This document shows, one piece after another, positions 55,996-64,000 of a stretch of DNA of 64,000 nucleotides. Source of the stretch: Mesorhizobium sp. B2-8-5 (GTDB lineage: Bacteria > Pseudomonadota > Alphaproteobacteria > Rhizobiales > Rhizobiaceae); the NCBI RefSeq assembly GCF_006440675.2, contig NZ_CP083951.1:4311501-4375500 (forward strand), read 5' to 3'. The position numbers and the translations under genes are program-made. How positions within the stretch are numbered: position 1 is the first letter of the stretch; every line of letters begins with the position of its first letter. Below the pieces are notes generated by a model. The model did not search any database. It was not told the DNA's origin and was given only the letters and a program-made list of their open reading frames with translations.

Positions 55996-56844
55996 ATGGC
56001 ACTCTACCGGGCCAATCCGAAAGACGGTGTCGCCTGGATCACGGGCGGCAGCAGCGGCCTTGGCCGGGCGTTGGCCAAGGATCTCGCCAATCAAGGCTAT
56101 GCCGTCGCGGTGACGTCGCTGCCGGAAGATCCAGCCGACACGCTGATCGTCGAAACGGCGCAGATGTCCGGACATGTGAAGTCCTTTCCCTGTGACGTGA
56201 CCGACGAGCAGGGCATGGCGCGCGCGGCCGCCGCGATCGAAGAACAGATGGGGCCGATCGTGCTTGCCGTCTTCAACGCCGGCAACTATATCGCCACACC
56301 CGGCGAGAACCTGGTGGTGCGCGATTTCCATCGCTCTTTCGCCGTGAACTATTTCGGCATCGTCAACGGCGTGGTGCCGGTCGTCGAGCATATGCGCGTA
56401 CGCGGACGCGGCCATGTCGTCCTGGTCGGATCGGTCACCGCCTATTGCGGCTGGCCGACCACGGCGGCCTATGGCGGCACCAAGGCCGCGATCAACATCC
56501 TGGCGGAGTCGCTGAAATACGACTTCGACAAGATGAACATCCGCGTTCAGGTCATCAATCCGGGATTCGTCGACACGCCGCTGACCGAAAAGAACAAGCT
56601 GCCGATGCCGGGCCTCATGCCTGTGCATCGCGCGTCACGCCGCATGGCGCGCGGCATCAGGAAGGGCGGCTTCGAAGTCACCTTCCCGTACCACGTAAGC
56701 TTGCCCCTGAAACTGCTCAGCCTGCTGCCGCGGCCGATCTGCCGGTTCGTCATTGGTCTCACCACCCACTGGTGGGGGCGGCCATTGCATTTCGACCGCA
56801 GGCTGCCCGGCAAAAAAGATCCGCCCGGCGACAAGGCGACATAA
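55996..56844 (+). CDS. SDR-family NAD(P)-dependent oxidoreductase
   Basis: A 282-residue short-chain dehydrogenase. Cofactor motif ITGGSSGLGRAL, NAG motif FNAGNYI, catalytic Ser in LVGSVTAYCGW and Y-x-x-x-K in AYGGTKAAINI, then NPGFVDTPLTEK. A C-terminal hydrophobic stretch (LPLKLLSLLPRPICRFVIGL) might associate with membranes. Substrate unknown. It follows cysK divergently and precedes a hydrolase. Confidence 0.93.
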   Translation: MALYRANPKDGVAWITGGSSGLGRALAKDLANQGYAVAVTSLPEDPADTLIVETAQMSGHVKSFPCDVTDEQGMARAAAAIEEQMGPIVLAVFNAGNYIATPGENLVVRDFHRSFAVNYFGIVNGVVPVVEHMRVRGRGHVVLVGSVTAYCGWPTTAAYGGTKAAINILAESLKYDFDKMNIRVQVINPGFVDTPLTEKNKLPMPGLMPVHRASRRMARGIRKGGFEVTFPYHVSLPLKLLSLLPRPICRFVIGLTTHWWGRPLHFDRRLPGKKDPPGDKAT

Positions 56845-56913
56845 GCCGGCGAAACGGCAATTGCCTGCCGGCGGGGACGGCCATAGGTTGAGAATCATTG
56901 CTTGGAGACTGTA

Positions 56914-57903
56914 ATGGGGCGGCGGATCGTGCTTGCAGTGTTTGGCCTTGCAGTCGTCCTGGTCGCCGGTTTCGTCCTTGGCCCACGCGTGTCGGTCGAT
57001 ACGACGATCCGTTTCAATCCGTCGGCGATCGGCGACGATCCGCAGGCCTATCTGGCGCGTGAAGAGGCTGCCGTGCCCCACATCCGCGACGGGCTCGACA
57101 AGGAGATCATCTGGGCGAACCCGATGGTCCATGCCAAGACGCCCTTGGCCATCGTCTATATCCATGGCTTTTCCGCCTCGAAGGGCGAGGTCCGCCCCTT
57201 GCCGGACGACATTGCGGATGAACTGGACGCCAACCTCTTCTACACGCGCCTGACCGGTCACGGTCAGGACGGCGCGGCAATGGCGCAAGGCAGCGTCAAT
57301 GCCTGGATCAACGACTATGAGGAGGCGTTGGCCATCGGCCGCGCCATCGGCGACAAGGTGATCGTCATCGGGACCTCGACCGGCGGCTCGCTCGCGGCGT
57401 GGGCCGCAACGCAGCCGGGCGCTTCGGACGATGTCGCCGCGATCGCGTTCATATCGCCCAACTTCGGCGTCAAGGCCTCCGGCGCCGAGTTGCTGACCAT
57501 GCCCTGGGGCGGGCAACTCGCCGATCTCGTTGGCGGCAAGGAGCGCAGTTTCCCCCCGCGCAACGCGCTCCACGAAAAATTCTGGACCACCAGATATCCG
57601 ATGAAGGCGGTGCTGCCGATGGCCGCGCTCACGGAACTCGCTTATGGCGCGCCGGTCGAGAAGGCGACGATCCCGGCCCTGTTCATCTTCTCGTATTCCG
57701 ACAAGGTGGTGCGACCCGACCGGACGCGCGAGATTGCCGGACGCTGGGGAGCTCAGCACGAGCTGGTGCCGGTCGACGATACCGGCGATCCGGACAATCA
57801 CGTCATCGCCGGCGATGTGCTGTCGCCGCAGACCACGGCCTTTCTCACCCAGCGCATCGTGGTGTGGGTGAAGGCGCTGATGCAGCAGCAGTCAGGCCAG
57901 TGA
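56914..57903 (+). CDS. Alpha/beta hydrolase with N-terminal membrane anchor or signal
   Basis: A 329-residue protein from the ATG at 56914 (an ATG at 56902 is also in frame). The first 20 residues (MGRRIVLAVFGLAVVLVAGF) form a basic start plus hydrophobic helix with no clear cleavage site. The hydrolase fold has the oxyanion loop VYIHGFSASKGE, nucleophile elbow VIGTSTGGS (Ser), and late Asp/His in FSYSDKVVRPD and PDNHVIAGD. It could be a periplasm-facing esterase or lipase. 70 bases follow the SDR gene. Confidence 0.88.
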   Translation: MGRRIVLAVFGLAVVLVAGFVLGPRVSVDTTIRFNPSAIGDDPQAYLAREEAAVPHIRDGLDKEIIWANPMVHAKTPLAIVYIHGFSASKGEVRPLPDDIADELDANLFYTRLTGHGQDGAAMAQGSVNAWINDYEEALAIGRAIGDKVIVIGTSTGGSLAAWAATQPGASDDVAAIAFISPNFGVKASGAELLTMPWGGQLADLVGGKERSFPPRNALHEKFWTTRYPMKAVLPMAALTELAYGAPVEKATIPALFIFSYSDKVVRPDRTREIAGRWGAQHELVPVDDTGDPDNHVIAGDVLSPQTTAFLTQRIVVWVKALMQQQSGQ

Positions 57904-57921
57904 ACTCGGGCCAGTGAAATG

Positions 57922-57951
57922 AAAAACGGCCGAAGCATCGCTCCGGCCGTT
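57922..57951 (-). terminator. Rho-independent terminator of the DEAD-box helicase gene
   Basis: Hairpin aacggccg(a)/(t)ccggccgtt (57925-57951) with an A-tract before it on the plus strand, hence a T-run on the minus strand. It lies 24 bases past the helicase stop and also just behind the converging hydrolase gene. Confidence 0.8.
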
Positions 57952-57975
57952 CCTGTTCGCGTGGTTCTGCTGGGC

Positions 57976-59415
57976 TTAAGCGGCCCGGTTCGCCGGACGC
58001 TTGCCGCCGAAGCGGCGCTTGTTGTTGCCCTTGAAGCGCTTGAAGCCGTCAGGCTTGCTCGAGCCATTCGGCTTGGCGGCAGCCGGGCGTTCGCCCTGCG
58101 GCTTCGGAGCGCGTTCGCCATGAGGTTTACCGCCGAAACGCTTGTTGTCGCCACCGTTGCCAGGGCGGCGGCCATCGCGACGGGCGCCGTGATGTTCGCG
58201 ATCATTGGCCGGTTCGAAATGACGCTCGGTCTTTTCCCTGGGGTCGCGCTGCGGATCCGGGCTGCCGAGATGGTCGGCAACAACCGGCAGCTTCATGCGG
58301 ATGATACGCTCGACCTGCCGCAGCTTGGCGTTCTCCGAAGGATCGCAAAGCGTGATCGCAATACCGTCCCTGCCGTTGCGGCCGGTGCGGCCGATGCGGT
58401 GGACGTAGCTCTCCGCCTCGTCCGGCAGGTCGAAATTCACGACATGGCTGATGCCGGGCACGTCGATGCCGCGTGCCGCGATGTCGGTGGCGACCAGGAT
58501 GCGAACCGAGCCGTCGCGGAAATCGTTGAGCGCCTTCTGGCGTGCATTCTGCGATTTGTTGCCGTGGATGACGGCAGCCTCGAAACCGTCACGGGCCAGG
58601 TCCTTGGTGACGCGGTCGGCGCCATGCTTGGTGCGCGAGAACACGATCACCGAGCGCATTGCCTCGTCGGCGAGCATCTTGGACAGCACCTGGCGCTTCT
58701 GCTTGGTGCGGGCGAGCACCACACTCTGCACGATCTCGACTGCCGCGGTGCTTTGCGGCGAAACTTCGATGCGGACGGGGTTCTTCAGCAAGCCCTTGGC
58801 AAGCTCTGCGATCTCATCGGGCATGGTGGCCGAGAACAGTGCCGTCTGGCGGTCCGGCGCGGTCGCCTTGGCGATGCGCTTGACGTCGTTGATGAAGCCC
58901 ATGTCGAGCATGCGGTCGCCCTCGTCGAGGACGAGCCATTTGGTGTCGGCGAGGATAAGGTCGCCCTCGCGCACCAGGTCGGTCAGGCGGCCGGGCGTGG
59001 CGATCAGAATGTCGACGCCGGGCGCAACCTTCTTCACCTGGCTGAAGCGCGAGACGCCGCCGAGCACCAGCGCGGTCGAGACATGCGCGCCCTTGGCGAG
59101 GATCTTGATGGTGTCCTCGATCTGCACGGCGAGCTCGCGCGTCGGCGCCAGGATGAGCGCACGCGTCGTCTTCGGCCGGCGCTTGGTGCCGAGCCCGATG
59201 ATCTTGGACAGGATCGGCAACGCAAAGGCCGCGGTCTTGCCGGAGCCGGTCTGGGCGATGCCAAAAATGTCGCGGCCTTCCAACTGCGGCGGGATCGCCT
59301 GCATCTGGATCGGCTTGGGATCGGCGAAGCCGGCGGCATGAGTGGCCTTCAGCAACGCGCCCGAAATTCCAAGTGCGGCGAAACCATTCAGTTCCGCCAT
59401 GTTTTCGTTGGTCAA
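57976..59415 (-). CDS. DEAD-box RNA helicase with DEGD Walker B
   Basis: A 479-residue RhlE-like helicase; an ATG at 59400 is an alternative start. Q motif near [13 protein letters not shown], motif I AQTGSGKT, Ia APTRELA, Ib TPGRL, motif II DEGD (normally DEAD), motif [17 protein letters not shown] and [12 protein letters not shown]. The C-terminal 100 residues are basic, Gly/Asn/Arg-rich ([26 protein letters not shown]) and should bind RNA. It unwinds RNA in ribosome assembly or cold response. The Ala-to-Gly change in motif II is unusual but keeps the Mg-binding acids. Confidence 0.94.
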   Translation of the reverse strand: MTNENMAELNGFAALGISGALLKATHAAGFADPKPIQMQAIPPQLEGRDIFGIAQTGSGKTAAFALPILSKIIGLGTKRRPKTTRALILAPTRELAVQIEDTIKILAKGAHVSTALVLGGVSRFSQVKKVAPGVDILIATPGRLTDLVREGDLILADTKWLVLDEGDRMLDMGFINDVKRIAKATAPDRQTALFSATMPDEIAELAKGLLKNPVRIEVSPQSTAAVEIVQSVVLARTKQKRQVLSKMLADEAMRSVIVFSRTKHGADRVTKDLARDGFEAAVIHGNKSQNARQKALNDFRDGSVRILVATDIAARGIDVPGISHVVNFDLPDEAESYVHRIGRTGRNGRDGIAITLCDPSENAKLRQVERIIRMKLPVVADHLGSPDPQRDPREKTERHFEPANDREHHGARRDGRRPGNGGDNKRFGGKPHGERAPKPQGERPAAAKPNGSSKPDGFKRFKGNNKRRFGGKRPANRAA

Positions 59416-59810
59416 AATATTCTTCTTTCACGCGGCCTTGTGGCCGCAAACATCAATGGCGGCAGGGCGCAACCTGCCGTCGGATAAATTATCATGGAAC
59501 GACAAGGCGGCGGACGATCGTCCGCGCGGCTGCGCTGTCGTGCCCGCAAGCATCATGCCTCGGGGCTTTTTCGCCAGCTTGCCGATCGACCAGGGCCGAT
59601 TTGCCGGAAAGAGGGAAAACAGACGCAACCAGTCTCATTCGTCGAGAAGGCCGGATTCGTTCCCGGCCCAAGCGCCTATGCCGCTGCATATGGCCGAGTC
59701 CGGCCCGAAATGCAAGGGGCTTCATGTTGCAGTGCAACAAAAATGAGGGCGCTTGCGCTCCCCTATCCTGGCGATTACCACAAATCACTTATCCGTTTTG
59801 GGGACCAGCG
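59416..59810. other. Upstream region of pccB, about 395 bases
   Basis: No protein gene recognised, though frames on the plus strand run into pccB. It holds the divergent promoters for the helicase and pccB, and a perfect 15-base palindrome at 59725-59739. Confidence 0.5.
59725..59739. promoter_or_regulatory. Palindromic operator candidate upstream of pccB
   Basis: TGTTGCAGTGCAACA is a perfect palindrome about a central G, 72 bases before the pccB ATG. The TTGCA/TGCAA half-sites are near the TTTGCAAA core bound by PccR-type regulators of propionyl-CoA carboxylase genes in Rhodobacter. The regulator gene is not in the window. Confidence 0.5.
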
Positions 59811-61343
59811 ATGAAAGACGTGCTGAAGGAACTCGAGCGCCGCCGCGAGATTGCCCGCATGGGCGGCGGCAAGGACCGCATCGAGGCGCAGCACAAGAAG
59901 GGCAAGCTCACCGCTCGCGAGCGTATCGAGGTCTTCCTCGACGAGGGCTCGTTCGAAGAGTTCGACATGTATGTCGAGCACCGGTCGACCGATTTCGGCA
60001 TGGAGAAGACCAAGATCGCCGGCGACGGCGTCGTCACCGGCTGGGGCACCGTCAACGGTCGCCCGATCTATATCTTCGCCAAGGATTTTACCGTGTTCGG
60101 CGGCTCGCTGTCGGAGGCGCATGCGGAGAAGGTCATCAAGGTCCAGGAGATGGCGCTGCGCAATCGCGCGCCGATCATCGGCCTCTATGACGCCGGCGGC
60201 GCGCGTATCCAGGAAGGCGTGGCGGCACTCGGCGGCTATGCGGAGATCTTCCAGCGCAATGTGCTTGCCTCCGGGGTCATTCCGCAGATCTCGCTGATCA
60301 TGGGTCCCTGCGCCGGCGGCGACGTCTACTCGCCTGCCATGACCGATTTCATCTTCATGGTGCGCGACACCTCCTACATGTTCGTCACCGGGCCGGACGT
60401 GGTAAAGACAGTGACCAACGAGACGGTGACCGCCGAAAGCCTCGGCGGCGCATCCGTCCACACCACCAAGTCCTCGATCGCCGACGGCGCCTATGACAAC
60501 GACGTCGAGGCGCTCTTACAGATGCGCCGGCTGGTCGATCTGCTGCCGGCCTCCAACACCGCCGAAATTCCCGAGGTCGAGTGCTACCAGTCGGTGACGG
60601 ACCACGACCTGTCGCTCGACCGGCTGATCCCGGACAATGCCAACAAACCCTATGATATCAAGGAACTGATCCTGAAGGTTGCCGACGAAGGCGATTTCTT
60701 CGAGATCCAGCAGAGCTTTGCCAAAAACATCGTCACCGGCTTCGGCCGGGTCGACGGCCGCACGGTGGGCTTCGTCGCCAACCAGCCGATGGTGCTGGCA
60801 GGTGTGCTCGATTCCGACGCCAGCCGCAAGGCGGCGCGTTTCGTGCGCTTCTGCGATTGTTTTTCTATTCCGATCGTCACCTTCGTCGACGTGCCGGGCT
60901 TCCTGCCGGGCACCGCGCAGGAATATGGCGGGCTGATCAAGCATGGCGCGAAGCTGCTCTTCGCCTATGCCGAGGCGACCGTGCCGAAGATCACCGTGAT
61001 CACCCGCAAGGCCTATGGCGGCGCCTATGACGTGATGGCGTCGAAGCATCTGCGCGGCGACATGAACTATGCCTGGCCGACGGCACAGATCGCCGTGATG
61101 GGCGCCAGGGGCGCGGTCGAGATCATCTATCGCAAGGACATCGGCGATCCAGAGAAAATCGCCGCGCATACAAAGACTTACGAGGATCGCTTCCTGTCGC
61201 CTTTCGTCGCCGCCGAACGCGGCTATGTCGACGAGGTGATCATGCCGCATTCGACCCGGCGCCGCGTCGCGCGGGCGCTGCGCATGTTGCGCAACAAGGA
61301 CATGCAGAATCCCTGGAAGAAGCACGACAACATTCCGCTGTGA
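59811..61343 (+). CDS. pccB: Propionyl-CoA carboxylase beta subunit
   Basis: A 510-residue carboxyltransferase subunit, ATG at 59811. Motifs: [19 protein letters not shown] at the N-terminus, the oxyanion/acyl-CoA loops [23 protein letters not shown] and [17 protein letters not shown], and the C-terminal carboxybiotin side [19 protein letters not shown] and [17 protein letters not shown]. With biotinylated PccA it makes methylmalonyl-CoA from propionyl-CoA. The alpha subunit is not in the window; it may lie beyond the right edge. Confidence 0.95.
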   Translation: MKDVLKELERRREIARMGGGKDRIEAQHKKGKLTARERIEVFLDEGSFEEFDMYVEHRSTDFGMEKTKIAGDGVVTGWGTVNGRPIYIFAKDFTVFGGSLSEAHAEKVIKVQEMALRNRAPIIGLYDAGGARIQEGVAALGGYAEIFQRNVLASGVIPQISLIMGPCAGGDVYSPAMTDFIFMVRDTSYMFVTGPDVVKTVTNETVTAESLGGASVHTTKSSIADGAYDNDVEALLQMRRLVDLLPASNTAEIPEVECYQSVTDHDLSLDRLIPDNANKPYDIKELILKVADEGDFFEIQQSFAKNIVTGFGRVDGRTVGFVANQPMVLAGVLDSDASRKAARFVRFCDCFSIPIVTFVDVPGFLPGTAQEYGGLIKHGAKLLFAYAEATVPKITVITRKAYGGAYDVMASKHLRGDMNYAWPTAQIAVMGARGAVEIIYRKDIGDPEKIAAHTKTYEDRFLSPFVAAERGYVDEVIMPHSTRRRVARALRMLRNKDMQNPWKKHDNIPL

Positions 61344-61401
61344 GAATGCCTCCTCCATCAGCCGAGAGGAAAACAACCGCTAGCATGAGCGCGGAGACGA
61401 A

Positions 61402-62343
61402 ATGCGAATAACACTTGCGGCCCAGGGCCTTATTCCGTGCAAGGGCTATGGCGGCATCCAGCGGCAGGTCGAATGGCTGACCACGGAGTTGGTCAAGATG
61501 GGGCATCAGGTGACGCTGATCGCCGGCCCGGGGTCGTCGCATCCGATGTGCGAGGTCCGCCACGCGGTCACCAATGACGAGTGCCGCGCGGCCGTTCCCA
61601 AGGACGCTGACATCGTCCATCTCCATGCCTGGAAGGTCGAGGTGCCCTTTCCGACGCTCAATACCGAGCGCGGCCACCTGCCGGACTATCCGAGGCCGCA
61701 GCCGAACTGGAGCTTCATCAGCGCCCGCCATGCCGAGCTGCATGGCCGCAAGACCTTCGTCTACAACGGCTTTCCGGTCGATGCCTATCGCCTGGCGCCG
61801 TCGAAGAACGAACATCTGTTTTTCATGGCGGCCATCGCGCGGGCCGGAAAGGGTCTCAACCGCGCGGTGGACCTCGCGAAAAAATACGATTTCAAGCTCG
61901 ATATCGCCGGCGGCTCGCGCTGGAAGCTGCTGGGCCGCAGCAAGACCCGCCGCGAGGGTGTCTTCTTCAAAAGCCTGTCGTCCCGCTTCCGCTATCACGG
62001 CATGGTCGATGGCGAACCGAAGGTGCGCCTGCTGGGCGAGACCAAGGCCTTTCTGAACCCGATTTCGTGGGAAGAGCCATTCGGCAATGCGCCGGTCGAA
62101 TCGATGCTGTGCGGCACGCCGGTCCTCACGACGGCACGCGGCGCGCTGCCCGAAACCGTCGATGCCGACACCGGCCGTTTCTTCGACACGGATGAGGAGT
62201 TTGCGCGCGGCTTCGGCGAAATTGGCGGTTTGCCAGCGCAAAGATGCCGCGAATCCGCGGCAGACAGGTTTCCGATCGAGAAGGCCGCAAAAGCCTATGT
62301 CGAGCTCTACCACCGCATTCTTGATGGCGAAGCGCTTCCGTGA
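61402..62343 (+). CDS. Glycosyltransferase family 4-like
   Basis: A 313-residue GT-B enzyme. Donor-site region: MAAIARAGKGLNRAVDLAKKYDFKLDIAGGS, then LLGETKAFLNPISWEEPFGNAPVESMLCGTPVLTTARGALPETV with the EPFG...E pair of retaining GT4 enzymes. The N-terminal acceptor half starts MRITLAAQGLIPCKGYGGIQRQVEWLT. It is shorter than most GT4s. Acceptor unknown; envelope polysaccharide or lipopolysaccharide core is likely from the adjacent GT9 gene 6 bases downstream. Confidence 0.88.
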   Translation: MRITLAAQGLIPCKGYGGIQRQVEWLTTELVKMGHQVTLIAGPGSSHPMCEVRHAVTNDECRAAVPKDADIVHLHAWKVEVPFPTLNTERGHLPDYPRPQPNWSFISARHAELHGRKTFVYNGFPVDAYRLAPSKNEHLFFMAAIARAGKGLNRAVDLAKKYDFKLDIAGGSRWKLLGRSKTRREGVFFKSLSSRFRYHGMVDGEPKVRLLGETKAFLNPISWEEPFGNAPVESMLCGTPVLTTARGALPETVDADTGRFFDTDEEFARGFGEIGGLPAQRCRESAADRFPIEKAAKAYVELYHRILDGEALP

Positions 62344-62349
62344 CAAATC

Positions 62350-63423
62350 ATGCAGGCATTTCCCGTCGGCGATGGCCGTTCCGGATCGAGAAGGTATCGC
62401 GCATTGCGCCCCATCCTGGTTTTCTGTCTGCCGGCGATCGGTGACTTCATCCGCTGCCACGCGGCTATCCAGATCATCGCCGAGAGATCCCCGGGGCAGC
62501 CGATCGATATCATCACCTCGAGGATCGCCGCGCCGCTGGCGCGGCTGATGCCGCATGTTCGCAAGGTCTGGATAGCGGAGAAGGACTGGAAGCCAGGGCT
62601 GAAAGAGCGGGCGCGCCTGTCGCGAAAACTGCGCGAAGAGGATTATCAGGCGGCCTATATGCTCACCAGCAGCACCAAAGCTTCGCTGGTGCCGTGGCTT
62701 GCCGGAATACCGGAGCGCGTTGGCTATCCGCGCGAGTTCCAGTTCGGCATCGTCAACCGCCTGCCCGCCGGCTGGCTGAAAGCGATGGTGGCCTTCGGCC
62801 CGCGCAAAACGCGGCTGGCGGAACAGGTCTGCGCAATCGCACGTCTCGGCAAAAGGCCAGCCGAAGACGGGCCGTTGCCGGCTCCGCAATTGGTGGTCTC
62901 CGCCGAGGAGCTTTCCGGTTGGCGTCGGCGCAATGGCGTCGACCCGGACAGGCCGGCGCTCGCGCTTTACACTTCGGATTTTGCCAACAAGCGCTCATGG
63001 CCGATCGAACGCTTCGTCTCGATCGCGCGCGACCATGCTGCCCGCGGTTGGTCGGTTTGGCTGATCGGCGGGCCGCGCGAGCGGCAGGCCGCGGCGGAAA
63101 TAAAGGCGCGACTGCCTGAGGCGATCGATTTCACCTCCACACCCGATATTGCGGAAGCGATGTGCCAGATCGCGGCCTCGACCGTCTTTCTCGGCGTCGA
63201 CGGCGGCATTTCCCATGCCGCCGGCGCGCTGGGCGGTCCGTGCGTGCTCATCTACGGTTCGAACCGAGCCTATGTGCACGGTCCGGTCAACGGGCAGGTG
63301 ATCTTCCTCGAGCCGCCGATTTCGACGCCGGGTTGGGTGGAGAACACGCGCGCGGTGACCGAAGACAGGGTTCGCGAGGCGCTCGCGGCAGCGATCCGAA
63401 AAAACGCGCCGCAATTCGCCTGA
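62350..63423 (+). CDS. Glycosyltransferase family 9 (heptosyltransferase-like)
   Basis: A 357-residue inverting GT-B enzyme. The N-terminus RPILVFCLPAIGDFIRCHAAIQIIAERSPGQPIDII is the ADP-heptose-transferase type acceptor loop; further markers are DRPALALYTSDFANKRSWPIERF and the donor-site GVDGGISHAAGALGGPCVLIYGSN. It should add heptose or a similar sugar to lipid-linked glycans. It forms a two-gene operon with the GT4 gene; the next gene is convergent. Confidence 0.9.
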   Translation: MQAFPVGDGRSGSRRYRALRPILVFCLPAIGDFIRCHAAIQIIAERSPGQPIDIITSRIAAPLARLMPHVRKVWIAEKDWKPGLKERARLSRKLREEDYQAAYMLTSSTKASLVPWLAGIPERVGYPREFQFGIVNRLPAGWLKAMVAFGPRKTRLAEQVCAIARLGKRPAEDGPLPAPQLVVSAEELSGWRRRNGVDPDRPALALYTSDFANKRSWPIERFVSIARDHAARGWSVWLIGGPRERQAAAEIKARLPEAIDFTSTPDIAEAMCQIAASTVFLGVDGGISHAAGALGGPCVLIYGSNRAYVHGPVNGQVIFLEPPISTPGWVENTRAVTEDRVREALAAAIRKNAPQFA

Positions 63424-63424
63424 C

Positions 63425-64000
63425 TTATTCCTCGGCCGCCGCTCCGAAACCCGCACCCGTGCTCGCGTGAGCCGTGGTCGCCCATGGCGTCGCGTGGTTG
63501 TCGATGCGCATCTGGAAAATGAAATAGGTCGGCGAGCAGAAACCTATGCCTTTGACCTTGCCGGCGCCCGGCGTGTCCGCCGCCAGCGACTGGCACATAT
63601 AGTCCTCGCGGCAGAAATGATCGGCCGAGCACGCCGGGCGGTTGCCGTGGTTGACGGCGCCACCGAGACATTGGTCGAAATTGTTGGTGGCCACGCAGAT
63701 GTCGAACTTCTTGCCGCCGACCAGTCCGCAGATCTCGCTGGGCATCGGCTTGCCGGGTTTGAAGGCGGCGAAGGCGCGATCCTTGTCATCGCAGGCGCGA
63801 TAGGCGAAGCCGCCTGGAACGCCGATCTTCGGCGGCCGGCAGGTATAGGCGGTGCGCGAGATCGCCGGCGCGAAGGCAGCGAACTGGCCGGTGATCTTGT
63901 AGCGGTCGTTGAAAGGCTGTGCGCTGTTGCTGGCGATAGTTCCGGTCAGGCATGGGTGGCCGGAAAATATTTTGTCGCTCTCCCTGGGCAGCAGGCATTG
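63425..64000 (-). CDS. Cys-rich hypothetical protein (partial, N-terminus beyond right edge)
   Basis: The minus-strand frame is open from the right edge to the stop at 63425, giving the last 191 residues; its start lies outside. About 11 cysteines are spread through it (for example PCLTGT, AYTCRPPK, YRACDDKD, EICGLVGGK, DICVAT, PACSADHFCRED, GFCSPTYF), with many Gly and aromatic residues. The even spacing suggests a disulfide-rich secreted domain, but the signal peptide would be off-window. No family recognised; the tail is Ala/Gly-rich. Confidence 0.75.
   Translation of the reverse strand, partial: QCLLPRESDKIFSGHPCLTGTIASNSAQPFNDRYKITGQFAAFAPAISRTAYTCRPPKIGVPGGFAYRACDDKDRAFAAFKPGKPMPSEICGLVGGKKFDICVATNNFDQCLGGAVNHGNRPACSADHFCREDYMCQSLAADTPGAGKVKGIGFCSPTYFIFQMRIDNHATPWATTAHASTGAGFGAAAEE

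Overview
The window is a high-GC chromosomal segment from an alphaproteobacterium of the order Rhizobiales, most like Mesorhizobium or another Phyllobacteriaceae. This is inferred from gene content and order: the dusB-ntrB-ntrC-ntrY-ntrX-D-aminotransferase-hfq-hflX block, an E1-beta with its own lipoyl domain, fused ispDF, DUF930 and Omp25-type proteins. No rRNA, CRISPR array, transposase, integrase or replication origin was found. Most of the window is core genome; there are two small accessory patches.

Layout. 1-3.2 kb: a TerC-family gene cut by the left edge, a DUF930 protein, an autotransporter remnant, an outer-membrane protein lying between a tRNA-Ser(TGA) gene and a 16-bp copy of that tRNA's 3' end, and a 31-codon gene with an exact lasso-peptide leader signature. 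3.4-11.0 kb: a plus-strand cell-envelope and replication cluster (rlpA, a carboxypeptidase-like PBP, tmk, holB, metG, tatD, PhnP-like MBL hydrolase). 11.0-12.9 kb: accessory patch with an epoxide-hydrolase-like gene and a broken agmatinase. 12.9-17.7 kb: PUA-like protein, aldose-epimerase relative, Bax-inhibitor-1 membrane protein, an ECF sigma/anti-sigma pair, an aromatic/aspartate aminotransferase. 17.8-28.8 kb: mazG facing a long minus-strand nitrogen-regulation block. 29.0-30.7 kb: ispDF-cinA. 30.7-39.8 kb: the pyruvate dehydrogenase/lipoate block (pdhA, pdhB, small membrane ORF, pdhC, membrane ORF, SGNH hydrolase, lpdA, glsB, lipA, COQ10-like), then ftsB-like. 40-49 kb: eno, a 40-aa lipoprotein, PRC-barrel protein, dodecin, kdsA, VOC and Dabb proteins, a 42-aa membrane protein, Tat-exported CpdB-like phosphodiesterase, NDH-2, folate cyclo-ligase. 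49-51.3 kb: divergent Lrp regulator/alanine dehydrogenase and a possible small RNA. 51.3-64 kb: DUF1203, OmpA-like, GNAT, a sulfur/cysteine cluster (sseA, alaX, cysK), SDR, hydrolase, DEAD-box helicase, pccB, two glycosyltransferases and a Cys-rich protein cut by the right edge.

The genes mainly join nitrogen-status signalling (NtrBC, NtrYX, Hfq), pyruvate-to-acetyl-CoA conversion with its lipoylation enzyme, and envelope maintenance. The most promising unusual items are the orphan lasso-type precursor (3069-3164), the tRNA-Ser repeat-bounded insertion (1483-2775), a carboxypeptidase that keeps SxxK but has lost both other PBP motifs (4813-5991), an agmatinase remnant, small ORFs embedded in the pdh block, and a structured + strand intergenic region ending in a terminator at 51276. 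All functions are read from motifs and family knowledge only; no database search was run.
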